Part shown: positions 26,192-35,155 of the stretch, in pieces
Position numbering within the stretch: position 1 is the stretch's first letter
Layout of the letters: every line of letters starts with the position of its first letter
From: Halomicrobium urmianum
GTDB taxonomy: Archaea > Halobacteriota > Halobacteria > Halobacteriales > Haloarculaceae
NCBI RefSeq assembly: GCF_020217425.1
Contig: NZ_CP084090.1
Coordinates: 124,001 to 188,000 of the forward strand
DNA length: 64,000 nucleotides
Direction: 5' to 3'
Position numbers and translations under genes: made by a program
Notes under the pieces: model-generated
Database searches by the model: none
What the model saw: the letters and a program-made list of their open reading frames with translations, nothing else
What the model was told of the DNA's origin: nothing

Positions 26192-26908
26192 ATGAAGGTC
26201 CGCGGACACCGCGAGTGCAAGGACTGCGGGACGCGGTGGTCCTACTACGACTCCGGGAGCGTCGTCTGCCCCGACTGCGGGAGCATGCACAGCGTGGGCG
26301 TCGACGAGCGGACCCGCCACACCGACGCGCCCGCCACGTTCGACCTGACGCCGGTGCGCAGCCGCATCGACGAGGACCCGCTGCGGCGCGTCGCCGAGGA
26401 CGCCGCCGAGCGCGCGGCCGAGTACGTCCGCAAGCGGGGCTTCGTCGACGCCGGCGACCTCCGGCTCCTCGACGGCACCTACCTAGCCGCGCAGGTGGTC
26501 CGCCACGTCGGCAGCGAGTTCGCGCGCGGCCTCAAGCACGGCGACGCGGAGGAGCTGTACTTCCTGTCGCTGCTCCGCGACGCCGACGACGGCGAGCGCC
26601 CGCCCGCCGAGGAGGTGCCCGACTCGCTGCGGGCCCCCCACGGCCTCGCGATGGCGGCCGCCGTCGAGGCCTACCAGCGCGACCTCCGGACGTACCTGGA
26701 CGATCACCCGGACGAGTCCGCACGGCGGCTGTCCGGTCGGGCCCGCGACCACCGCAAGCGGATGGAGGCGCTGGACGGCGACGTCTCGCCGCGGGACGCC
26801 GAGCGGCTCCTCCGCGCGGTCCGCGACGTCGGGAAGTACGTCGCCGAGGGCGACGAGAGCGCGCTCGTAACGGCGGACAACTGGCTGGCAGGGATCGAAG
26901 ACGACTGA
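26192..26908 (+). CDS. Zinc-ribbon protein (DUF7117-like), unknown function
   Basis: The 238-residue protein starts with a TFIIB-like zinc ribbon (ECKDCGTRWSYYDSGSVVCPDCGS, partly quoted; two CxxC pairs) and continues with an acidic, mainly helical domain (about 65-235) with the segments LLDGTYLAAQVVRHVGSEFARG and AERLLRAVRDVGKYVAEGD. Related haloarchaeal proteins are annotated as DUF7117 or TFIIB-type zinc ribbon proteins without known role. The ATG at 26192 is favoured over one at 26165 because the zinc ribbon begins directly there. The gene converges with folD. Confidence 0.8.
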   Translation: MKVRGHRECKDCGTRWSYYDSGSVVCPDCGSMHSVGVDERTRHTDAPATFDLTPVRSRIDEDPLRRVAEDAAERAAEYVRKRGFVDAGDLRLLDGTYLAAQVVRHVGSEFARGLKHGDAEELYFLSLLRDADDGERPPAEEVPDSLRAPHGLAMAAAVEAYQRDLRTYLDDHPDESARRLSGRARDHRKRMEALDGDVSPRDAERLLRAVRDVGKYVAEGDESALVTADNWLAGIEDD

Positions 26909-26940
26909 GAAGCGGGACCGCCGATCGGCGTCGGCTCGAC

Positions 26941-27834
26941 CTAGGGCAGGTCCACGTCGACGTCGTGCTGGAGGCCCGTCGCCTTGACGGTGTTGTACAG
27001 CAGCATCGCGCGGGTCATCGGGCCGACGCCGCCGGGGACGGGCGTGATGACGCCCGCGACTTCCCTCGCGCTCTCGAAGTCGACGTCGCCGACCAGCTCG
27101 TAGCCCTTCTCGTTGTCGGCGTCCACCCGGTTGACACCGACGTCGATGACGGTCGCGCCCTCGGCGATCATGTCGCCGTCGATCATCTCGGGGACGCCCG
27201 CGGCCGCGATCACGATGTCCGCGTCGCCGGTCTTCGCCGCGAGGTCGTCGGTGCGGGAGTGACACACCGTCACCGTCGCGTTGCCGTCGTCGGCCTTCTG
27301 GAGCAGGAGGTTGGCCATCGGCTTGCCGACGATGTCCGACCGGCCGACGACGACGGCGTCCTTGCCCTCGGTGTCGACGCCGGCGGCGGAAAGCAGCTTC
27401 TGGACGCCGTGTGGCGTGCAGGGCCGGAAGCGCGCCTCGCCGGCGACGAGCCTGCCGACGTTCTCCGGATGGAACCCGTCGACGTCCTTCAGGGGATCGA
27501 TGCGCTCCAGCACCGCGCGGTCGTCGACGTGATCCGGCACGGGCATCTGGACGAGGATGCCGTTGACCGACTCGTCGGCGTTGAGGTCGTCGACGGTGTC
27601 GAACAGCTCGTCGGCGGGGGCGTCGGGGTCGATGTCGACGTCCCGGGCCTCGATGCCGACCTCCTCGCAGTCGTCCTGCTTCATCGAGACGTACGTCTCG
27701 CTCGCGGGGTCGTCGCTCATCAGCACCGTCGCCAGCGTGGGGCGGTGGCCGGCGTCGGCCAGCGCGTCGATCGAGTCGACGAGGTCGTCGCGGATCGACT
27801 GGGCGACCTCGTTGCCGTCGATGATTTCGGTCAT
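26941..27834 (-). CDS. folD: Methylene-THF dehydrogenase / cyclohydrolase FolD
   Basis: The 297-residue enzyme interconverts 5,10-methylene-, methenyl- and 10-formyl-tetrahydrofolate. It has the catalytic-site YVSMKQDDC segment (the Y-x3-K pair), the substrate segment LVQMPVPDHVD, the FolD signature PHGVQKLLSAAG and the NADP-binding VVVGRSDIVGKPMA loop, and ends with a TPVPGGVGPMTRAML motif. An ATG at 27834 and a GTG at 27837 are both possible; the ATG is preferred. It lies 2 kb from glyA on the same strand, and the two enzymes act in the same one-carbon pathway. Confidence 0.95.
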   Translation of the reverse strand: MTEIIDGNEVAQSIRDDLVDSIDALADAGHRPTLATVLMSDDPASETYVSMKQDDCEEVGIEARDVDIDPDAPADELFDTVDDLNADESVNGILVQMPVPDHVDDRAVLERIDPLKDVDGFHPENVGRLVAGEARFRPCTPHGVQKLLSAAGVDTEGKDAVVVGRSDIVGKPMANLLLQKADDGNATVTVCHSRTDDLAAKTGDADIVIAAAGVPEMIDGDMIAEGATVIDVGVNRVDADNEKGYELVGDVDFESAREVAGVITPVPGGVGPMTRAMLLYNTVKATGLQHDVDVDLP

Positions 27835-27940
27835 CACGTAGACGGGCGCGTCCGCGCTGTAAAAACGTCACCATGACACTGTCGACACAGTGGGGAACCG
27901 GCGTCGATCGCCGGAGGACGCCGTCGGCGGCCCGCTCCCG

Positions 27941-28534
27941 TCAGGGACAGGGCTCGTCGGCGAAGTCGTCGGGTTCAGAGCCCTGCCTGACCGCCCGCGT
28001 CGCGCCGCCGGGCAGCGAGACGAGCATCGCCTGGCCGCCGTACTCGTGGATCTGGTCGTGGCCGCGGACGGCGACGCAGGAGGTCCCGTCGGGGACCGAG
28101 ACGGTCGCCGAGCGCGTGAACTCCTGGGTCCCGTGTGCGTGCGCGAGGTCACGGCGACCCAGTCGCTCGCCGTCGAGGGTCTCGACCTGCCACCAGTTCG
28201 CGTAGCCGTCTTCTCCGTCGTCATCGTGGTGCAGGGTCACATCGAAGCGGTACTCGCCGGCGCCCTCGTCGCTGACGTCGACGCCGACGACGTTGGCCTC
28301 TCTGAGGACCAGCGCCGGCGTCGGGGACGACCGGGTGTCGTCGGTCGCCGTGGAAGCGTCAGTCGACTCGTCAGTCGCAGTGTCGTCCTCCGTCGCGACA
28401 GTCGGGGTCGCCGACGCGTCCTCCGGCGAGTCCGCTCCGTCCGTCGCCGCCGCGCCGTCGTCGGAGCCACCGCACCCCGCCAGCGCGGCGGTCGCCGCCG
28501 CGAGTCCGGTCAGAAAGTGTCGCCTGTCGGTCAC
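27941..28534 (-). CDS. Lipoprotein with Tat-like signal, unknown
   Basis: The 197-residue protein has a twin-Arg type signal (MTDRRHFLTGLAAATAAL) ending in the lipobox LAGC, so it is probably lipid-anchored outside the cell. An Ala/Thr/Asp-rich linker follows (about 25-75), then a beta-rich domain (about 75-197) with segments EYRFDVTLHHDDDGEDGYANW and DGTSCVAVRGHDQIHEYGGQ, shown in part. I do not recognise a family for the domain. It could be a small-ligand-binding or cell-surface protein. It lies between folD and glyA, but each has spacer before it. Confidence 0.75.
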   Translation of the reverse strand: MTDRRHFLTGLAAATAALAGCGGSDDGAAATDGADSPEDASATPTVATEDDTATDESTDASTATDDTRSSPTPALVLREANVVGVDVSDEGAGEYRFDVTLHHDDDGEDGYANWWQVETLDGERLGRRDLAHAHGTQEFTRSATVSVPDGTSCVAVRGHDQIHEYGGQAMLVSLPGGATRAVRQGSEPDDFADEPCP

Positions 28535-28597
28535 GTGCAGTGCGACGCGGCGGCGACGTAAAAAGGTCGGCCGCTGGCGTCCGCCCTCGGTCGACGA

Positions 28598-29872
28598 TTA
28601 CTCGAAGACGAGGCCTTCGCTGTCGTCGCCGTACAGCGGGTACTCGTCGGTGAGGGCGTCGACGCGGTCGGAGACCTCCGCGACGACCTCGTCGTCGTCG
28701 GGCGCGTCGACGACCTGGTAGATGAGGTCGGCGACCTCGCGGCAGGCGTCCTCGTCGAACCCGCGGGTGGTCAGCGCGGGCGTGCCGGCGCGGATGCCGG
28801 AGGGGTTGAACGCCGACCGCGTCTCGCCGGGGACGGTGTTGGCGTTGAGGACGATGCCGGCCTCCTCGAGCGCCTCCTCGACGTCCTTGCCCGGCGTGTC
28901 CGGGTGCGAGGGCCGGAGGTCGATCAGGACGAGGTGGTTGTCGGTGCCGCCGGAGACGAGCTCGAGGCCGTGCTCCTGGAGGCGGTCGGCGAGCGCCTGC
29001 GCGTTGGCGACGGTCTGCTCGGCGTAGTCGGTGAACTCGGGGCGCAGCGCCTCGCCGAAGCCGACGGCCTTGCCGGCGATGTTGTGCATCAGGGGGCCGC
29101 CCTGCATGCCGGGGAAGACGGCGGAGTCGACGTCGTCGGCGTACTCCTCGTCGCACATGATGATGCCGCCGCGGCCCGCGCGGATCGTCTTGTGGGTCGA
29201 GCCGGTGACGAAGTCGGCGACGCCGACGGGCGATGAGTGGACGCCCGCGGCGACGAGGCCGGTGATGTGGGCGATGTCCGCGAGGTGGTAGGCGTCGACG
29301 GCGTCGGCGGTCTCCTGTATCGTCTCCCACTCGACCTCGCGCGGGTACGCGGAGTAGCCCGAGACGATGATGTCCGGGTCGAACTCCTCGGCGTGCTCGT
29401 GCAGCGCCTCGTAGTCGACGTAGCCCGTCTCCGGATCGATCTCGTACTGCTCGACCTCGTAGACCTGGCCGGCGAAGTTCGCCGGGTGGCCGTGACTGAG
29501 GTGGCCGCCGTGGGTCAGGTCCAGCGAGAGGATCCTGTCGCCGGGCTCTAGCATCGCCAGGTAGACGCCCATGTTGGCCTGCGAGCCCGCGTGGGGCTGG
29601 ACGTTGACGTGCTCTGCGCCCCACAGTTCCTCGGCGCGCTCGATGGCGATCTCCTCGACCTCGTCGGAGAACTCGCAGCCGCCGTAGTAGCGCTCGCCGG
29701 GGTAGCCCTCGGCGTACTTGTTGGTCAGGACCGAGCCCTGGGCCTCGAGAACGGCCTCGCTGACGTGGTTCTCGCTGGCGATCATCGCCAGCGTGTCGTT
29801 CTGGCGCTCTACCTCGCCGGAGAGGGCGTCGGCCACGGCGGGGTCCGTCGCCCGGAGGTGCTCGTCGTACAT
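28598..29872 (-). CDS. glyA: Serine hydroxymethyltransferase
   Basis: The 424-residue PLP enzyme converts serine and tetrahydrofolate to glycine and methylene-tetrahydrofolate. The N-terminal DTLAMIASENHVS segment, NKYAEGYPGERYYGG segment, the PLP-lysine motif GSTHKTIRAGRGG and the late PSGIRAGTPALTTRG segment are all standard GlyA signatures. The ATG at 29872 gives the usual length; the frame is open upstream but not conserved. With FolD it supplies one-carbon units to purine and formyl-methionine-type pathways, although haloarchaeal translation does not use fMet. Confidence 0.96.
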   Translation of the reverse strand: MYDEHLRATDPAVADALSGEVERQNDTLAMIASENHVSEAVLEAQGSVLTNKYAEGYPGERYYGGCEFSDEVEEIAIERAEELWGAEHVNVQPHAGSQANMGVYLAMLEPGDRILSLDLTHGGHLSHGHPANFAGQVYEVEQYEIDPETGYVDYEALHEHAEEFDPDIIVSGYSAYPREVEWETIQETADAVDAYHLADIAHITGLVAAGVHSSPVGVADFVTGSTHKTIRAGRGGIIMCDEEYADDVDSAVFPGMQGGPLMHNIAGKAVGFGEALRPEFTDYAEQTVANAQALADRLQEHGLELVSGGTDNHLVLIDLRPSHPDTPGKDVEEALEEAGIVLNANTVPGETRSAFNPSGIRAGTPALTTRGFDEDACREVADLIYQVVDAPDDDEVVAEVSDRVDALTDEYPLYGDDSEGLVFE

Positions 29873-29985
29873 ACCCGGAGTTGGCGCCCGGGCCGATAAT
29901 ATACTGGCGGTTGGTCGCGGTCGGGCGCGCCCGACCGGCGTGCCCAAGCGTCGTGTCACCAAATTGCAGGTGTGTGGAAACAATT

Positions 29986-32079
29986 ATGTCGACCCGCGTC
30001 CACCACAGTCTCGTATGGTTCCCTGGGGGGGGAACACAGAGGGGGAAGGGAGAGGCCGGACCTTCCGACGTCGCCTGGGGCGCGGCGTCGGACGCGGCGA
30101 CCGGCGTCCTCCCGTCGCTCCGACGACAGCTGGATCGAGAGCCCGAACGACCCGACGAGCTGCCGGCCGGAGTGGAGCCGCGCTGCGCGGGAACGACCGA
30201 GCGGCTGGTCGTCCTCTGCGACGACGTCTCCGTCTCGGCGGTCGGATTCACGGCGAGATACCCCGTCGACGCGACCACCGAACTTCCGGAGGGCGAGTAC
30301 CTGCTCCGGTGTCGCCCGGACGCGCCGTCGACCGGCGACGGGACGGCGACCGTCCGCTTCACCGGTCCGGCGACCGTCGAGCCGGCGGACTCGCAGGTAG
30401 TCGTCTCGTTCTCGGCGCCCACGTCGGTGACGCTGGGCGTCGGCTGGCCCGGCGACGGTGACCGGGGGTCGATCACCGTCGAGCCGACGCCCGAGGGGGT
30501 GGCGACGGCCGTGACGGCGATGGCCAGCGCCCACCACACGACGGCACCGGCCCGCTCGCACCCGATCTTCCGGGCCACGCCGCCGTCGGTCGAGCTCGAC
30601 TCCGAGACGGTCGTACCCGACCGGATCGAGGCGGAGACGCCCGACACGGGGATCGAGTTCCGCGTCCCGCGCTCGCTGGACGCCGTGTTCGTCGCCGCGC
30701 CGCTGGCCTACTACCTCGGCGCGGACGTGATCCCCGAGGACCGGGAGCGGCCGCTGCTGGCGGCGCCGTCGGCCGGCGTCCGCCGCGAGTTCGGGTGCCT
30801 GCCCGACTTCCAGGGCGAGTGCGCCGACCTGCTCCGGCGGACGTTCTTCCTGGACTGCCTGACGCGGCGTGTGTCGCCCGAGCGAGACCTGCTGGACCCC
30901 GACGGATCGCCGTCGCTGGACCCCGGAGCGGTCCGGTCGCTGTCGCCGGCCGAGCGGCTGGCGCGCTACCTGGCGGTGCCCGACGACGAGCTGTCGTCGT
31001 CGCTGCCGGACTGGCACCTCTCGACGTACGCCGCGCCGGAGCCCGATCGGGTCCCGTGTCTGCCGCACCTGCTGGACCGCCTGAGCCTGATCTACCTGCC
31101 GGCGGCCTCGGAACTGGAGGCGACGGACCTGCTCGACGAGACGCTGACGGACGCCTACCTCACGCGGGGTCACTGCGCCCGGAGCACGGTCCTCAAGCCC
31201 GAGCCCGGCGCGGGCCGAGTCAGCGCCTGGCTCGCGCCCGGGACGCCCATCGACGCGTTCAAGGCCAGCGCCCGGGCCTACGAGAACCGCAGCCGCGCGT
31301 GGACCGACGACGCGGACGAGCTCCGCGTGGCGGTCGTGCTCAACGAGGCCGAGATGCGCGACGAGCGGGCGACGGTGGCCGACGTCTACGACGAGGGGGC
31401 GGCGGACCTCCCCATCGACGTGACGGTCCACGAGGAGCTGTCCCGCTCCGAGCTGGCGGGCGTCTTCGAGACGGAACACGACTTCGTCCACTACATCGGT
31501 CACTGCGAGGACGACGGGCTCCGCTGCGCCGACGGCACGCTCGACGTCGCCGACCTCGACGCGGTCCGGACGCCCACGTTCTTCCTGAACGCCTGCGGCT
31601 CCTACGAGCAGGGGCTGAAGCTCATCGAGCGCGGCGGCGTCGCCGGCGCCGTGACCCTCAAGACGGTCCTGGACCGACAGGCCGCGACAGTCGGAACGGC
31701 CTTCGCTCGCCTGCTGACCCACGGGTTCAGCATCCAGCGGGCGCTGGACCTGGCCCGCCGGCGGATCATGATGGGCAAGGACTACGCCACCGTCGGCGAC
31801 GGCACGTTCGCGCTGCTCCCGAGTCAGCGCCAGCCCGTCGTCGCCCGCCTCGAGACGGCCGAGGACGGTTACCGGCTCTCCTGTGACGTCCTCACCGTCC
31901 GCTCGAACGGCGCCCGGTACGCGCTGCCGTTCGACGAGGGCGCGACGCTCAACGGCACCCGGACCGAACGGGTCCTCTCCGAGGGCGAACTCCGAGAGGC
32001 GCTCTCGGACGCGTCGCTGCCGGTCGTCCACGAGGGCGACCTCAAGTGGTCGGACGAGATCGTCGAGCGCCTCAGGTGA
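29986..32079 (+). CDS. CHAT-domain (caspase-like) protein
   Basis: The C-terminal half of this 697-residue protein contains a CHAT (caspase-HetF-associated with TPRs) peptidase domain: the catalytic histidine in VHYIGHCEDDG (His506) and the catalytic cysteine in FFLNACGSYEQG (Cys537), followed by the GGVAGAVTLKTVLD segment. The N-terminal 450 residues are acidic and beta-rich and match nothing I recognise; no TPRs are seen. CHAT proteins are cysteine proteases that in bacteria act in cell-death and phage-defence modules, but haloarchaea encode many of unknown role. The ATG at 29986 is uncertain: an 8-G homopolymer at 30025-30032 and the atypical first 25 residues suggest the true start might be further in. 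Its start faces glyA divergently. Confidence 0.8.
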   Translation: MSTRVHHSLVWFPGGGTQRGKGEAGPSDVAWGAASDAATGVLPSLRRQLDREPERPDELPAGVEPRCAGTTERLVVLCDDVSVSAVGFTARYPVDATTELPEGEYLLRCRPDAPSTGDGTATVRFTGPATVEPADSQVVVSFSAPTSVTLGVGWPGDGDRGSITVEPTPEGVATAVTAMASAHHTTAPARSHPIFRATPPSVELDSETVVPDRIEAETPDTGIEFRVPRSLDAVFVAAPLAYYLGADVIPEDRERPLLAAPSAGVRREFGCLPDFQGECADLLRRTFFLDCLTRRVSPERDLLDPDGSPSLDPGAVRSLSPAERLARYLAVPDDELSSSLPDWHLSTYAAPEPDRVPCLPHLLDRLSLIYLPAASELEATDLLDETLTDAYLTRGHCARSTVLKPEPGAGRVSAWLAPGTPIDAFKASARAYENRSRAWTDDADELRVAVVLNEAEMRDERATVADVYDEGAADLPIDVTVHEELSRSELAGVFETEHDFVHYIGHCEDDGLRCADGTLDVADLDAVRTPTFFLNACGSYEQGLKLIERGGVAGAVTLKTVLDRQAATVGTAFARLLTHGFSIQRALDLARRRIMMGKDYATVGDGTFALLPSQRQPVVARLETAEDGYRLSCDVLTVRSNGARYALPFDEGATLNGTRTERVLSEGELREALSDASLPVVHEGDLKWSDEIVERLR

Positions 32080-32278
32080 GGCTCCCCGGCCGTCGCCGTC
32101 GTGCGGTGGTCGCCGCTGCGGAGCGCCGGACCGGTTTCTTGACAGATCGTCGCCCGCGGCGGACGGGGAGCGACGTGTCTGCCGTCATCTGTCCGCCGAG
32201 CGACCGGGCCAGTACACGTTGGTGACGCTTTCGTAATCTTTTCGTACGACTGACGAATATCCTCCCTAGATGGCCAGT

Positions 32279-32287
32279 AAAATTAAA
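32279..32287 (+). promoter_or_regulatory. TATA-like box of the tbsP-type gene
   Basis: The sequence aaaattaaa lies about 27 bp upstream of 32,310, between the candidate ATGs at 32304 and 32316, as expected for a nearly leaderless transcript. Confidence 0.45.
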
Positions 32288-32303
32288 TGTGGCTCCCTAC
32301 AAC

Positions 32304-33137
32304 ATGACTACTAGCATGACTGCCGATACGATCCTGGAACGTGAGGTCACCGACGTACTCGCGACCGTGTTCGACGACGCGTCGGGGCCGGTGTACGCTG
32401 TCAACCCCTCTCGGGCAGCGATCGGGGACCTCGTCACCGCGCTGGGCGAGCACGCGGATCCGCCCACGGTGCGACTGCTGGCGGCCGATCGACAGCTGAA
32501 GGACGTCATGGACGACTTCATCGTCGCGAGCCGCGCCGCCGACCTCGTCGACGAGGGCCTCCTCGAACTGAAGGTGCTGGAGGACGCGCCGAACCACTCC
32601 CTGCTGGTCACGGGCGACTCCGTGGTCGCCATCGTCGACGTCGGCGAGCAGGTCGCCGGCCTGACCACCGACGACGGCGACTTCGTCGGGGGCGCCGACG
32701 ACTACTACGCCGACGAGTGGGAGCGCGCCGAGGCCTACTCGCTGCGGACGCCGCCGATCAGCCAGGTCCGCGAGACACTCGAGACCGACATCGGGCCGGA
32801 CGCCGCCTCCGACTTCGACGGCGTGCTCGAGTCGCTGCAGACCGCACGCGGCGACGGCGACGGTCTCGACGAAGTGACGATCAGCCTGCTCGTGGCCGCC
32901 AAGAACGGCGAACTGCTGTACGACATCAGCAAGTGGGGCGAGGACATCGGCCTCGCCAGCAAGGCCACCTTCTCCCGCACCAAGACCACGCTGGAGGACA
33001 TGGGCCTCATCGACACCGAGAAGGTGCCCATCGACGTCGGCCGCCCGCGCCTGCGCCTGATGCTCGGCGACGAGCGCCTCCAGGACGCCGACACCGACGA
33101 ACTGGCCAACGTGGCCCAGAGCATGCTCGCCTCCTGA
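32304..33137 (+). CDS. tbsP: TbsP-type (DUF5821) transcriptional regulator
   Basis: The 277-residue protein has an N-terminal alpha/beta sensor domain (about 10-150; segments GPVYAVNPSRAAIGDLV and PPTVRLLAADRQLK) and a C-terminal winged-helix domain (about 180-277) with SKATFSRTKTTLEDMGLIDTEK as recognition helix and wing. This is the DUF5821 family, in which the haloarchaeal regulator TbsP was described as working with TrmB on gluconeogenic gene expression; I rely on memory for that. Three in-frame ATGs (32289, 32304, 32316) compete as start; the TATA-like box favours 32304 or 32316. Confidence 0.8.
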   Translation: MTTSMTADTILEREVTDVLATVFDDASGPVYAVNPSRAAIGDLVTALGEHADPPTVRLLAADRQLKDVMDDFIVASRAADLVDEGLLELKVLEDAPNHSLLVTGDSVVAIVDVGEQVAGLTTDDGDFVGGADDYYADEWERAEAYSLRTPPISQVRETLETDIGPDAASDFDGVLESLQTARGDGDGLDEVTISLLVAAKNGELLYDISKWGEDIGLASKATFSRTKTTLEDMGLIDTEKVPIDVGRPRLRLMLGDERLQDADTDELANVAQSMLAS

Positions 33138-33160
33138 TCGGGTCACTCTCACTCGTCTTC

Positions 33161-33243
33161 TGATACTGCCGGCTGTACGTTCGTAAAGATACTCGCCACT
33201 CCGTGGTGGCGAGTACTTTCGAGATGTCACAGCCGGCAGTATG
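33161..33243. repeat. 83-bp long imperfect hairpin
   Basis: The 14-bp arms atactgccggctgt (33163-33176) and acagccggcagtat (33229-33242) are perfect complements, and a 9-bp inner stem actcgccac/gtggcgagt (33191-33199 and 33206-33214) is flanked by near-complementary aaagta-type sequences, so the whole stretch can fold into one long stem. It lies between the stop of tbsP and the next gene on the same strand. Confidence 0.85.
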
Positions 33244-33284
33244 AGCCCGCGGCCTTTTTCTCGCAGTCCGTCCACGGGAGCGGT

Positions 33285-35063
33285 ATGGACACCGACGTTG
33301 CGCTCGTCGGCTCGGGGCCGGCCGCGGAGGCCGCCCTGGCCGCGCTCTCGGACGCCGACCTCGCCGTCGAGGGCGGAGCGTCCGCTATCGACTCCGCCCG
33401 GGCGGCCGTCGTCGTCGACCGGATCGGCGCCGACGCCTTCGACCGCGTGAACGAACTGGCCCGCGAGTCGAGCACGCCGTGGCTGGCCGTGGAACTGGGC
33501 GGCGTCGGCGGCTATCCCGTCGTCGACGTCGCCGTCGCCGGCTTCGATCCCGGCCGGGAGTGTTACGACTGCCTGCGCGGGCGCGTCGCGTCGAACGTCG
33601 ACGACGAGTCCGAGCCGGTGCCGGCGCCGGACGGGCCGACCCAGCGACTGGCGGGCGCCGTCGCCGGTCGCCGCGTCGTCGCCATGTTCGAGGGCGATCA
33701 GGAGGCGGCGCCGCTGGGCCGCGTCATCGAGGTGCCGCACGCCGAGCGACGGTTCCTCCCGCTGCCCGGCTGTGGCTGCGGCGGCGAGCGCGACCACCTG
33801 CCCCGCCGCGACGACGACCCGGTCGACGTCGAGACGGCGCTCGCCCTCGCCGAGCAGGGGCTCGACGATCGGACCGGCATCGTCCAGCAGGTCGGCGAGG
33901 CGCACTCCTACCCGGCGCCGTACTACCTCGCAGAGCTCTGCGACACGTCCGGGTTCAGCGACGCCACGGCGCCGCGGAAGGCCGCCGGCGTCGCCGTCGA
34001 CTGGGACAGCGCGTTCATGAAGGCGCTCGGCGAGTCCTTCGAGCGGTACGCCGCCGGCGTCTACGACGAGAGCGACGCACGGACCGCGGCGGCGGACGAC
34101 CTGGCGGCGGTCGTCGAGCCGTCGCGATTCGTCGCGCCGGGCGAGGCTCCCGACGGCGAACTGGAGTGGGTCCTCGCGGAGAACCTCGATTCGGGCGCGG
34201 AGCACTGGGTCCCCGCGGACCTGGTCTTCCACCCGCCGCGCTCCCGGGATATCCGGCCCGCTGTCACGACCGGCCTCGGCCTCGGGTCGTCGGGCGTCGA
34301 CGCGCTCCTGTCGGGGCTGACCGAGGTGATCGAGCGCGACGCTGCCATGCTGTCGTGGTACTCGACCTACGAGCCGCTGGGCCTGGCCGTCGAGGACGAG
34401 GGCTACGAGACGCTCGCGGCCCGTGCGCGTTCCGAGGGGCTGGAAGCGACGCCGCTGCTGCTGACGCAGGACGTCGACGTTCCGGTGGTTGCAGTTGCGG
34501 TGCATCGCGAGGGCGAGCGAAGCGAGCCCTCGGAACGAGCGAGCGGGAGCGAACAGGGTGAGCGACACGCGAGCCGCGAGGGTGACTGGCCCCGCTTCGC
34601 CGTGGGCTCGGCCGCCGACCTCGACCCGGCGCGGGCCGCCCGCGGCGCGCTGGAGGAGGCCGTCCAGAACTGGACGGAACTCCGGAGCATGGGGCCCGAG
34701 CAGGCGGCCGAGGAGAGCGGCGCCATCGGCGAGTACGCCGAGTTCCCCGAGGCGGCCCGCGCGTTCGTCGACCCGGCGCAGACCATCCCGGCCGACTCGG
34801 TCGGGCCCGACGAGGTGCCCGAGGGCGGGGCCGCCCTAGACGCGCTTGTCGACCGGCTCTCGGCGGCCGGGCTGGACGCCTACGCGACCCGGACGACGAC
34901 GCGGGACCTGGAGCTGCTCGGGTTCGAGGCCGTGCGCGTGCTGGTTCCGGACGCCCAGCCGCTCTTTTTCGGCGACCCGTTCTTCGGCGAACGGGCCGAG
35001 CGCGTGCCCGACGACCTCGGGTTCGAGCCGCGGCTGGACCGCGATCATCATCCGTTCCCGTAA
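33285..35063 (+). CDS. YcaO-family protein with N-terminal TOMM-like domain
   Basis: The 592-residue protein has an N-terminal ThiF-like/ocin-ThiF-type domain (about 1-160) with paired cysteines in RECYDCLRG and PGCGCGG suitable for a structural zinc, followed by a YcaO domain (about 190-592). The YcaO ATP-binding residues are in ALGESFERYAAG, SGLTEVIERDA and GALEEAVQNW. YcaO enzymes activate peptide amide backbones with ATP to form thioamides or azoline rings. The natural substrate in haloarchaea is not established and no TfuA partner or precursor peptide is seen nearby. Residues about 408-432 are a low-complexity in-frame insertion that breaks the domain. Confidence 0.85.
   Translation: MDTDVALVGSGPAAEAALAALSDADLAVEGGASAIDSARAAVVVDRIGADAFDRVNELARESSTPWLAVELGGVGGYPVVDVAVAGFDPGRECYDCLRGRVASNVDDESEPVPAPDGPTQRLAGAVAGRRVVAMFEGDQEAAPLGRVIEVPHAERRFLPLPGCGCGGERDHLPRRDDDPVDVETALALAEQGLDDRTGIVQQVGEAHSYPAPYYLAELCDTSGFSDATAPRKAAGVAVDWDSAFMKALGESFERYAAGVYDESDARTAAADDLAAVVEPSRFVAPGEAPDGELEWVLAENLDSGAEHWVPADLVFHPPRSRDIRPAVTTGLGLGSSGVDALLSGLTEVIERDAAMLSWYSTYEPLGLAVEDEGYETLAARARSEGLEATPLLLTQDVDVPVVAVAVHREGERSEPSERASGSEQGERHASREGDWPRFAVGSAADLDPARAARGALEEAVQNWTELRSMGPEQAAEESGAIGEYAEFPEAARAFVDPAQTIPADSVGPDEVPEGGAALDALVDRLSAAGLDAYATRTTTRDLELLGFEAVRVLVPDAQPLFFGDPFFGERAERVPDDLGFEPRLDRDHHPFP
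34505..34583. repeat. Haloarchaeal-type repetitive segment inserted in frame in the YcaO gene
   Basis: The DNA here has the gagcgaagcgag and gaacgagcgagcg words that are common in haloarchaeal spacers, with a hairpin gagggc/gccctc at 34509-34531. It translates to an Arg/Glu/Ser run that has no counterpart in the rest of the protein. Confidence 0.65.
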
Positions 35064-35120
35064 CGGGGCCCCATCGCCCGTTCCCGTAACGGGGCCCCAT
35101 CGCCCGTTCCCCTAACGGGG
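35052..35120. repeat. 26-bp tandem repeat with palindromic core
   Basis: Copies start at 35052, 35078 and 35104; the third is shorter and has one substitution. Each contains ccgttcccgtaacgggg, which can form a stem (ccgtt/aacgg). The first copy includes the YcaO stop codon. The set lies between convergent genes and could act as a terminator. Confidence 0.85.
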
Positions 35121-35155
35121 ACGGCAGAAAAGCGGAGAGCGTCGGTGCCGGCCGG

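Noticed and set aside
29956..32031. 691-codon minus-strand frame opposite the CHAT gene
   Set aside because: Arg-rich and without any recognised motif, while the plus strand has clear CHAT catalytic motifs.
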